From contig CAMDBZ010000034.1 in NCBI GenBank assembly GCA_945889565.1, positions 1 to 10,318 of the forward strand: a stretch of DNA of 10,318 nucleotides, read 5' to 3'. A model generated the notes under the pieces. That model was given only the letters and a program-made list of their open reading frames with translations. It made no database searches and had not been told where the DNA came from. This DNA comes from Thermoflexus hugenholtzii JAD2 (lineage in GTDB: Bacteria > Chloroflexota > Dehalococcoidia > UBA2979). The translations under genes and the position numbers were made by a program. This document shows, one piece after another, positions 1 through 5,223 of the stretch; position 1 is the stretch's first letter, and the number at the start of each line of letters is the position of its first letter.

Positions 1-53
1 GCGAGCTCGATGGCGATGTAGGCGGCGAGCAGGACGTAAGCAGCGAACAGCAT
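1..53 (-). CDS. N-terminus of an unidentified membrane protein (cut by window edge)
   Basis: Only the first 17 complete codons are visible. They read MLFAAYVLLAAYIAIEL, a continuous hydrophobic helix that would suit an N-terminal membrane segment or signal anchor. The ATG at 53-51 is preceded by GAGG (62-65 on the plus strand) at 8-nt spacing, which is a reasonable ribosome binding site and the main reason for calling this start. The gene continues beyond the left edge, so its family cannot be told. It lies 175 nt downstream of the PspC-associated pair on the same strand, and that gap contains overlapping hairpins. It could also be a chance open frame, because the evidence is short. Confidence 0.45.
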   Translation of the reverse strand, partial: MLFAAYVLLAAYIAIEL

Positions 54-148
54 CGGACGAGCCTCGTTAGCAGTTGTACGGCGTCGCTCGGGCGGTCGCG
101 ACGTGACACAGCCTAGCGAGGGGTCGCGCGGGCGTCGCTGCGGGTGTT

Positions 149-180
149 CCCGTAGTGACCTACGGGTGCGCACGTAGGGA
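149..180 (-). other. Two overlapping, mutually exclusive hairpins in the leader of the left-edge gene
   Basis: A perfect 7-bp stem, CCCGTAG with CTACGGG (149-155 with 160-166, loop TGAC), shares its right arm with a second perfect stem, CCTACG with CGTAGG (159-164 with 173-178, 8-nt loop). The two cannot form together. On the minus-strand transcript they lie between the stop codon at 229 and the start codon at 53, and no U-tract follows either stem. The layout resembles an attenuator, or a weak terminator after the two-gene unit. Function is inference only. Confidence 0.35.
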
Positions 181-228
181 GTGCGTCGAGGTGCGCGGGC
201 GCCCTCCGTCCGGCGCTGGCGCGGGGCC

Positions 229-429
229 TCAGGCGCCGGCGCGGGGGCGGTGGCGGAACAGGGCGCCGAGGGCGATGGCGGCGCCGAGCGCGATCAGCAC
301 GACGGGCCAAACCACCTCGGCACGCAGCTCGATGATGTCGAGCTCGTCGAGCAGGAAGGCGACGCCGAGCGCGACGAAGGCGAAGCCGGCGAGCATGCCG
401 CCGACGTCGACGCGGGTGGGCTTGTTCAT
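229..429 (-). CDS. Small two-helix membrane protein (LiaI/LiaF-type transmembrane domain)
   Basis: This 66-residue protein has two hydrophobic helices (about residues 12-28 and 38-57) joined by the acidic turn LLDELDIIEL, and a basic tail RHRPRAGA. The pattern is that of the LiaI/LiaF-like transmembrane domain found in cell-envelope stress proteins. The start is the ATG at 429-427, which overlaps the stop codon of the upstream PspC-domain gene as ATGA, indicating translational coupling. Its helix pair resembles residues 132-174 of that upstream protein, for example LLDELD against LLRELD and VVLIALGA against VVLIAVGA, so it may be a partial duplicate. The two products probably sit together in the membrane. 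The exact role is unknown. A longer open frame upstream in this reading frame is Arg/His-rich shadow sequence. Confidence 0.8.
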   Translation of the reverse strand: MNKPTRVDVGGMLAGFAFVALGVAFLLDELDIIELRAEVVWPVVLIALGAAIALGALFRHRPRAGA

Positions 430-1412
430 CGTTCGCTGACCTCCACGGAGCCGAAGGCGGCGTCGATCTTGAGGTCGAGCTTGCGTTCGGCGCGGTCGTA
501 GTCGGCGGAGCGGGTGACGCGGTTGGCTCTGACCGGGCCGGCACTGACTTCGTCGTCGAGCGCGTCGACGCTGCCGAAGGAGACGTGTGCGTCGACGCGG
601 ACGCCGACGCCGCGGGGGACGATGACGGTCAGGCTGCCGAAGGCGGCGCTGGCCTCGACGCGGGTGGTGCCGGTGGGGAAGGTGATGCGCGTGAGGTCGA
701 GCGTGAGCGAGCCGAAGGCGTGCGAGTACGAGGCGTCGAGCTCGGCGAGCGTGGCGGGTTGCTCGGTGCGGTCGCCGAAGGCGGTGTCGGCGTCGAAGGT
801 GGTGTCGAGCGAGGCGCCGGTGGCGAGGATGGCGGTGAGCACGACGCCGAGCACGAGCAGGCCGCCGCGGGCGACGGCGCCGAGGGTGACGACGAGCAGC
901 GCGCCGACGGCGATGAGCACGACGGCGAGCGCGGCGCCCACGTTCACGTCGGCCACGTCGAGCTCGCGCAGCAGCCACACGACGCCGAGCAGGATCAGCA
1001 GCAGCCCGAAGAGCAGGCCGGCGCTGAGCGGTCCGCGGCTCTCGGCGCGGGGGCTCGGGGTGGTCGCGTCGTCCGGGCCCGCGGGCGCCTCGGGCATGAG
1101 GATCCAGGCGAGGATGTAGGCGGGGATGGCGATGCCCCCGCTGACGATGGCGAGCGCGACGAAGCCGACGCGTGCGAGCACAGGGTCGATGTCGAAGTAC
1201 TCGGCGACGCCGCCGCCGACGCCACCGAGCACGCGCTCGCGGCGCGAGCGCTGCAGGCGTCGGACGCGCGCGGGCAGCGGGGGCGGTGTAGGTGGCGGGG
1301 GCGCCGCGAGCGCGGGCGGCTCGGGTGGGGGTGGCGGTGCAGCTGGCGGTGGCGGCGGGTCGGCCGGGGCGGGGGCGTCCGGGTCGCGGGCGGGGGGCGG
1401 CTCTTGCGTCAC
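426..1412 (-). CDS. PspC-domain, LiaF-like envelope-stress membrane protein
   Basis: This 328-residue protein has four regions. Residues 1-47 are an extreme proline-rich cytoplasmic tail with two runs of five prolines. Residues about 50-107 form a PspC domain: basic RRLQRSRRER, then VLGGVGGGVAEYFDIDPVLAR and a helix ending ILAWILMP. Residues about 130-200 are further transmembrane helices of LiaI/LiaF type. Residues about 205-328 form a beta-rich C-terminal domain with a recurring FGS motif at 233, 258, 279 and 320, as in the LiaF/YvqF C-terminal domain or related beta-helix folds. PspC and LiaF proteins sense or answer membrane stress (family knowledge), and the same role here is inferred. 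Translation starts at GTG 1412-1410, with GGGAG 7 nt upstream. The stop overlaps the next gene by ATGA. Confidence 0.85.
   Translation of the reverse strand: MTQEPPPARDPDAPAPADPPPPPAAPPPPPEPPALAAPPPPTPPPLPARVRRLQRSRRERVLGGVGGGVAEYFDIDPVLARVGFVALAIVSGGIAIPAYILAWILMPEAPAGPDDATTPSPRAESRGPLSAGLLFGLLLILLGVVWLLRELDVADVNVGAALAVVLIAVGALLVVTLGAVARGGLLVLGVVLTAILATGASLDTTFDADTAFGDRTEQPATLAELDASYSHAFGSLTLDLTRITFPTGTTRVEASAAFGSLTVIVPRGVGVRVDAHVSFGSVDALDDEVSAGPVRANRVTRSADYDRAERKLDLKIDAAFGSVEVSER
1366..1397 (+). other. Potential G-quadruplex on the template strand at the start of the PspC gene
   Basis: The plus strand carries five G-runs of 4, 5, 3, 3 and 6 bases separated by 1, 5, 4 and 1 nt, which fits the canonical G-quadruplex pattern. 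It lies opposite codons 6-16 of the PspC-domain gene, so it is on the transcribed strand and encodes the proline-rich tail. It may simply follow from CCN proline codons at high GC. An effect on transcription is speculative. Confidence 0.35.
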
Positions 1413-1521
1413 GAGGTTGCTCCCGTCGTCGACGCGATCGTACTGCCTCGGACGCGCGAGTGTGGGGGACGTTCGGGGTTCGTTGGGCGGGTCGTAGGGG
1501 TCGCGTTCGCGTGGTAGCTGG

Positions 1522-2145
1522 TCAGGGGGCGATGAACGTCTCCTGCGTATCGTTGGCGCGGATGGTGTAGCGGGTGCCGGAGGTGAAGTCGGTACCGAGC
1601 GCGACGGTGGTGGAGACGTAGCCGTACAGCTGCGTGCAGGCGCGGTTGGGGGCGGCGCTGGTGAGGTTGGTGACGGTGAGCGTGATCGTCGTGCCGGCGC
1701 GGGCGACCTGGATGCCGCCGAAGCGGGCGCAGCCGTCGGGCAGCCCGGAGGTGACGTCGACCCAGTACTGGCGGGGCGCCGTGTCGGACCAGATCACGTC
1801 AATCGCTTCGATCGGGGCGACAGCCGTGCGCTCGCCGGGGGCGGGGGCGGCTGGGGGTGCCGTCGTGCCTGTGGGCAGGGGCGCCTCGCTGCGCGGGGTC
1901 GGGCGCGGGGTGGCGGCGCTGCTCGTCGGCGATGTGGTGGCGGTTGCGGCGGGCGGGGCGGGGCTGGCGGCGGCCGTCACGGGGGTAGCGGTACGCGGGG
2001 CGGTCGCGGGCTCGGTCGGGCTGGCGGTGGGGGTGTCGGCCGGCGCAGGGGCGTCGTCGCCGCTGCAGGCGCTTGCGACGAACAGCACGAGGGCGGCGAG
2101 GGCGAGCGCGAAGGGCCAGCGCGGTGGTGGTGTCATGTATGGCAT
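1522..2145 (-). CDS. Secreted lipoprotein with Pro/Thr/Ala linker and C-terminal beta domain
   Basis: This 207-residue protein begins with a lipoprotein-type signal: a short polar start (PPPRW), a hydrophobic core (FALALAALVLFV) and ASAC with the probable lipidated Cys27. Residues about 28-108 are a low-complexity Pro/Thr/Ala/Ser linker of the kind that spaces a domain away from the membrane. Residues about 109-207 form a compact, beta-rich domain with aromatic and glycine turns (QYWVDVTSGLPDGC, TITLTVTNL, RYTIRANDTQETF). Cys139 and Cys170 could form a disulfide. I do not recognise a named family with confidence; the fold looks like an Ig-type beta-sandwich. The chosen ATG (2145-2143) has no clear Shine-Dalgarno sequence, and an alternative ATG lies three codons downstream. 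An extracytoplasmic binding or stabilising role is inferred only. Confidence 0.75.
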   Translation of the reverse strand: MPYMTPPPRWPFALALAALVLFVASACSGDDAPAPADTPTASPTEPATAPRTATPVTAAASPAPPAATATTSPTSSAATPRPTPRSEAPLPTGTTAPPAAPAPGERTAVAPIEAIDVIWSDTAPRQYWVDVTSGLPDGCARFGGIQVARAGTTITLTVTNLTSAAPNRACTQLYGYVSTTVALGTDFTSGTRYTIRANDTQETFIAP

Positions 2146-2156
2146 GACGTAGGGAC

Positions 2157-2175
2157 GGCGTGGAACGTTCCCGCC
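2157..2175 (-). promoter_or_regulatory. Palindrome immediately upstream of the lipoprotein gene
   Basis: GGAACGTTCC (2162-2171) is a perfect 10-bp palindrome. With one bulged T at 2161, the flanks GGCG and CGCC extend the symmetry. It starts 12 nt upstream of the lipoprotein ATG. A second inverted repeat, GTCATG-TATGG-CATGAC (2132-2148), covers the start codon itself. Together they could form an operator or a translation-blocking hairpin. Short GC-rich palindromes are common by chance in this genome, so the call is tentative. Confidence 0.25.
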
Positions 2176-2242
2176 TTACGCGAGAGGCGCGCGCGGTCGA
2201 TCACGCGACGTAACGGCGTCGAGGTAGCCGGCAGCGGGGGAG

Positions 2243-3262
2243 CTATTCGAGGCCGCGCTCGCCGATGAAGGCGACGAGGTCCGTGATGCGGCAGGCGTAG
2301 CCGTACTCGTTGTCGTACCAGCCCATGGTTTTCACCATGTCCTGGTCGAGCACCATCGTGGATGGGGAATCGAAGATGGCGGAGCCGGGGTGGCCGCGGA
2401 AGTCGGTGGAGACGAGCTCGTCCTTCTCGAAGTAGAGGAAGCCTTTCATGGGGCCCTCGGCGGCGGCGAGGAAGGCTTCGTTGATCGTGCCCTTGGAGGC
2501 TGACTGCTCGAGGTCGGTGACGAGGTCGACGACGGAGACGGTGGGGGTGGGGACGCGGTAGGCGAGGCCGTTCAGCTTGCCCTCGAGCTCCGGGATAATT
2601 TTGCCGACGGCGCGAGCGGCGCCGGTGGACGTGGGGATGATGTTGAGGCCGGCCGCGCGGGCACGGCGCAGGTCCTTGTGCTTGGCGTCGACGAGGTTCT
2701 GGTCGCGCGTGTAGGCGTGGATGGTGGTCATGAAGCCGCGGCGGATACCGAAGGCGTCGTGCAGCACTTTGACCATCGGGACGACGCAATTCGTAGTGCA
2801 CGAGCCGTTGGAGATGACGTGGTGACGCGCGGGGTCGTAGTCGAGGTGGTTGACGCCCATGATCACGGTCCAGTCGTCGTCCTTGCCGGGGGCGGAGATG
2901 ACGACCTTCTTCACGCTGCCGCGCAGGTGCTTCATCGCGTCGTGGCGGGACTCGAACTCGCCGGTGGACTCGATCACGAGGTCGACGGCGAGGGAGGGCC
3001 AGTCGATGGCAGCGGGGTCGTCCTCGCGGAAGACGCGGATCTCGCGGCCGGCGATCGAGAAGCCGTCCGCGCCGTCCTCGATGGGGGCGGGGAAGCGGCC
3101 GTAGTCGGAGTCGTAGCGCAGCAGATGGGTGTGCATCGCCACGTCGGTGCGGCCGTTGATGGCGACGATGTCGAAGTCGTCGCGGTGGTGCTCCCACCAC
3201 GCACGCACGGCCTGGCGGCCGGTGCGGCCGAGGCCGTTGATGCCGACGCGGAGCTTGGTCAT
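2243..3262 (-). CDS. gap: Glyceraldehyde-3-phosphate dehydrogenase, type I, possibly NADP-preferring
   Basis: This 339-residue enzyme has the usual length and all main landmarks of phosphorylating GAPDH. It has the Rossmann motif GINGLGRTGR (7-16), the active-site loop SNGSCTTNC with catalytic Cys155, HAYTRDQ with catalytic His182, HKDLRRARAA (195-204), the substrate-phosphate segment TSTGAA (211-216), and WYDNEYGY near the C-terminus. The reaction is oxidative phosphorylation of glyceraldehyde-3-phosphate to 1,3-bisphosphoglycerate in glycolysis, or the reverse in gluconeogenesis. The usual aspartate after the second Rossmann strand (Asp32 in the Bacillus stearothermophilus enzyme) is Gly37 followed by Arg38, and the Leu187-Pro188 pair is Ala193-Lys194; these point to relaxed or NADP cofactor use. 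The start is ATG 3262-3260 with AAGGGA 7 nt upstream. A 17-codon in-frame extension is Arg/Ala-rich and rejected. Confidence 0.97.
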   Translation of the reverse strand: MTKLRVGINGLGRTGRQAVRAWWEHHRDDFDIVAINGRTDVAMHTHLLRYDSDYGRFPAPIEDGADGFSIAGREIRVFREDDPAAIDWPSLAVDLVIESTGEFESRHDAMKHLRGSVKKVVISAPGKDDDWTVIMGVNHLDYDPARHHVISNGSCTTNCVVPMVKVLHDAFGIRRGFMTTIHAYTRDQNLVDAKHKDLRRARAAGLNIIPTSTGAARAVGKIIPELEGKLNGLAYRVPTPTVSVVDLVTDLEQSASKGTINEAFLAAAEGPMKGFLYFEKDELVSTDFRGHPGSAIFDSPSTMVLDQDMVKTMGWYDNEYGYACRITDLVAFIGERGLE

Positions 3263-3280
3263 GACGCGGTCCCTTCGACA

Positions 3281-3304
3281 GCGGGCGCGCGCAGCCGCGC
3301 CCGC
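3281..3304 (-). promoter_or_regulatory. Strong GC hairpin in the gap leader
   Basis: Arms GCGGGCGCG (3281-3289) and CGCGCCCGC (3296-3304) form a perfect 9-bp stem with a 6-nt loop. In the transcript it ends 18 nt before the gap start codon, just upstream of the ribosome binding site. It lies downstream of the candidate -10 element, so it would be part of the 5' leader. It may stabilise the mRNA, regulate gap, or help end transcripts arriving from the flavodoxin gene. The role is unknown. Confidence 0.4.
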
Positions 3305-3318
3305 ACGCAGCACGTCCG

Positions 3319-3324
3319 ATTGTA
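3319..3324 (-). promoter_or_regulatory. Candidate -10 element for gap
   Basis: The minus strand reads TACAAT, five of six matches to the sigma70-type -10 consensus, within otherwise GC-rich sequence. It lies about 57 nt upstream of the gap ATG. No matching -35 hexamer is visible at 16-18 nt, so it could be an activator-dependent promoter or chance. Confidence 0.3.
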
Positions 3325-3341
3325 GGTGCAGCCGAGCTTAG

Positions 3342-3390
3342 CGCGGCCGGCGGGGAGCCGCGGTCGAGTGGTGGTTATGGGGCGTTAACC
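3342..3390 (-). terminator. Possible weak hairpins after the flavodoxin gene
   Basis: Two short inverted repeats follow the flavodoxin coding region on the minus strand. GGTTA/TAACC spans the stop codon (3373-3390, 8-nt loop). CGCGGC/GCCGCG (3342-3347 with 3357-3362, 9-nt loop) comes next. Neither is followed by a U-tract, so intrinsic termination is unproven, and they may be chance GC-rich structure. Confidence 0.2.
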
Positions 3391-3981
3391 GGCGCGTGCG
3401 GTCAGCACGTCGAGCGGTATCGCGGCGGGCGCCGCCGGGATCTGGGTCGACGCCGGCGCTGGCTCGATTTCGAGCGCGGCGGGGAGGGCGGCTGCCCAGC
3501 GGCGGACGGCGCCCCAGTCGCGCCAGTCGGTGTCGGGCATGCGATTGAAGCGCGAGTGCAGGCGGCTGGGGTCGAGCGCGGCGCCGGAGAGCTGCGTGTC
3601 GACCGGCGTGAGCCACGGCGCCTTGCGCAGGGCGCCTTCGAGTTGGCCGCGCGCGCAGGCGCGCTCGGCGGCGTTGGGCACGGGTGCGCAGGCTGGGTCG
3701 AGCGCGAAGACCGCGAGGGGGAGCGCCTCGAGCGCGCGACGGTGGCGCATGAGGAAGCGCGACGCCTCGCGGTGCCAGTGACCGTGGTACAGCGGACCGC
3801 CCAGCACCACCGCGTCGTAGGCGTCGAGCACCACCGCGTCGAACGCGCGGAGGTCCTGAACGTCATCGGCGGCGCGGAGCGTCGCGCTCAGACCGCGGGC
3901 ACGCAGCTCGCTGGCGATTACTTCGGCGACCTCGCGGGTCGTGCCGTGCTTGGTGGCGTAGGCGACCAAGATGGATGGCAT
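3385..3981 (-). CDS. Flavodoxin-domain protein, HemG-like (protoporphyrinogen oxidase type)
   Basis: This 198-residue protein opens with a flavodoxin fold: strand SILVAYAT, the FMN-phosphate loop ATKHGTT (9-15), a helix EVAEVIASELRARG, and the second FMN loop region LGGPLYHGHWHREASRFLMR (60-79). TDWRDWGAVRRWAA (151-164) resembles the C-terminal segment of the HemG/flavodoxin-5 group, which uses FMN to oxidise protoporphyrinogen IX or shuttle electrons. No haem genes lie nearby, so the substrate is uncertain. Residues 167-198 are a Pro/Ala-rich tail beyond the fold. Translation starts at ATG 3981-3979, with a strong GGGAGG site 6 nt upstream. An internal 24-bp in-frame duplication (3799-3846) adds about eight residues where relatives normally have one copy. 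The long upstream open frame in this reading frame is shadow sequence. Confidence 0.85.
   Translation of the reverse strand: MPSILVAYATKHGTTREVAEVIASELRARGLSATLRAADDVQDLRAFDAVVLDAYDAVVLGGPLYHGHWHREASRFLMRHRRALEALPLAVFALDPACAPVPNAAERACARGQLEGALRKAPWLTPVDTQLSGAALDPSRLHSRFNRMPDTDWRDWGAVRRWAAALPAALEIEPAPASTQIPAAPAAIPLDVLTARAG
3799..3846 (-). repeat. In-frame tandem duplication (2 x 24 bp) inside the flavodoxin gene
   Basis: Two adjacent 24-bp units (3823-3846 and 3799-3822) match at 20 of 24 bases. They encode AFDAVVLD followed by AYDAVVLG, residues 46-61. Flavodoxins of this type normally carry a single segment of the form YDAVVLGGP before the FMN loop, so the first unit looks like an added copy. 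Confidence 0.7.
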
Positions 3982-4088
3982 GTGCGGCCTCCCAGCGCGG
4001 CGCGCGGACGTATGGTGGCAAGGCGCGCGAGCGCGGGGGAGGGCAATAGGTCCTACTGCGTTCGGGACGTGCGGGTGGGGCTTCGAGG

Positions 4089-5012
4089 CTAGAGGAGCAG
4101 GCGGCGGGTGGCGTCGGCTGGGCGGCGGCGGAAGTCGAGCAGCAGGTGGCGGCGGCGTCCGGCGGCGTCGGTGTGCTCCTCGAGGCGGCAGCGGTTGGGC
4201 TGCGCGAGGTGCACGTCGATGGTGCGGACGTGGGCGGCGGCTTCGCCGCGCAGGTCGTCGGGCGCGGGGAACAGCTCGCGCAGGTGGAGCGCGACGTGCA
4301 GCTGGCTGGCGTGGATGCGCAGCGCCCAACCGAGCAGCAGCTGGGCCCAGCCGAGGTGAAACGCGTCGTCGGCGAAGACGAGCGGGTAGCGCGCGTGGGT
4401 CGCCTCGGCGGCGACGAAGAGCGCGGTGGGGCCGAAGTTCGGCCGGCCGAAGTCGGAGGCGGCGCGGTAGATCGGGCGCAACGCGTCGTCGGTGGCGATC
4501 GCTTCGCCGCCGAAGAAGTGGCCGAGCCCGACGTCTTCGGCGCGCGTATCGGCGTCGCGGGCGTACGCCTGGTGGGCCCAGCGGCGGAACTCGTCGAGCT
4601 CGTTGCCGAGCTGTGCCTGGGCAGCGACGTGCTCGATGGCCTGGCGGAGCAGCGGGAGCGCGGACTGGTAGCCACCACGGCGGACGAGCGAGGCGGCGTC
4701 GGAGGTAGAGCTGAAGGCGCGGCTCCAGAGCGAGGCGAAGGCGGCCATGCGCATGGTGCGGGCGGTGGGCGTGTAGCCGGCGGCGACGATGCGGGCCTGC
4801 AGCGCCAACCCGGCTTCGAGCAGGCGGAGGTCGTCGGCGAGCAGGAAGCCGGTCTGGCGCCACGCGTCGTCGGCGGCAGGGGTGAGTTCGGCGGGCTTGC
4901 CGGGGAGGCGCCAGCCGTCGGGGACGCGCATGCCGGAGACGCGCTGGGGCGCCTCCGCCACGGAGAGGGCGATGGGGAGCGAGTCGGGGTTGATGTCGCC
5001 GGGGCCGGTCAT
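4089..5012 (-). CDS. Conserved-looking hypothetical protein, mostly helical, 307 residues
   Basis: I do not recognise this protein. It has no signal peptide or membrane segment and is probably cytoplasmic. The first 40 residues are Pro/Gly-rich. Residues about 50-135 form amphipathic helices, including SLVRRGGYQSALPLLRQAIE, a layout seen in several helical DUF families where an Arg and a Glu face a pocket. Residues about 160-185 contain GLGHFFGGEAI, and 200-250 are helices with several histidines (FHLGWAQLLLGWALRIHASQ). The C-terminus is Arg-rich and beta-like. The codon pattern and balanced amino-acid composition argue for a real gene, unlike the opposite-strand frames. The ATG at 5012-5010 has no strong ribosome binding site; an internal ATG at residue 28 is the alternative. 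It sits between eno and the flavodoxin gene, with no functional hint. Confidence 0.75.
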   Translation of the reverse strand: MTGPGDINPDSLPIALSVAEAPQRVSGMRVPDGWRLPGKPAELTPAADDAWRQTGFLLADDLRLLEAGLALQARIVAAGYTPTARTMRMAAFASLWSRAFSSTSDAASLVRRGGYQSALPLLRQAIEHVAAQAQLGNELDEFRRWAHQAYARDADTRAEDVGLGHFFGGEAIATDDALRPIYRAASDFGRPNFGPTALFVAAEATHARYPLVFADDAFHLGWAQLLLGWALRIHASQLHVALHLRELFPAPDDLRGEAAAHVRTIDVHLAQPNRCRLEEHTDAAGRRRHLLLDFRRRPADATRRLLL

Positions 5013-5084
5013 CGCTTGACTGTCGCGGTCGGGCGTGAGGATGGGAGGGAGGCGCAGGCTCCCTGCGGCGTGCGGGGCGGATCG

Positions 5085-5131
5085 CCCTCACCCCCCGGCC
5101 CCCTCTCCCCGCAAGGCGGGGCGAGGGGGAG
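5085..5131. repeat. GC-rich hairpin repeat, copy 1 (downstream of eno)
   Basis: This 47-nt element shares most of its sequence with the copy at 6590-6634: a C-rich lead, a CGG step, then a long hairpin. Here 14-nt arms (5099-5112 and 5116-5129) pair with a single T/C mismatch around the loop AAG. It lies in the 211-nt gap between eno and the hypothetical gene and could end or stabilise the eno transcript. It looks like the small palindromic intergenic repeats that are dispersed in many GC-rich bacterial genomes (from memory, not checked). Confidence 0.75.
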
Positions 5132-5223
5132 TCGGGCAGCGGCGGCGGTCGGTCCGCTGGTCCGGGTACGGACGGGCGCCGTCATGGAGGCGAAGCGCCG
5201 CGCGGCGAGCGTGCGCGGGCGCA

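Noticed and set aside
585..1517. Long plus-strand open frame opposite the PspC gene (and similar ones at 2678-3325, 4146-5243, 5851-6546 and 6592-7707)
   Set aside because: These are Gly/Ala/Val/Glu- or Arg-rich mirror translations of strong minus-strand genes with skewed composition and no recognisable domains. They arise from the high GC content.
3263..3313. 17-codon N-terminal extension of gap
   Set aside because: It is Arg/Ala-rich, and the conserved start MTKLRVGING has a ribosome binding site at the right spacing. The extension also runs through the leader hairpin.
5009..5185. Small open frame whose TGA overlaps the ATG of the hypothetical gene (ATGA)
   Set aside because: It has no ribosome binding site (CTCC precedes the ATG) and more than a quarter of it is translation of the dispersed hairpin repeat. 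The overlap is probably coincidence.
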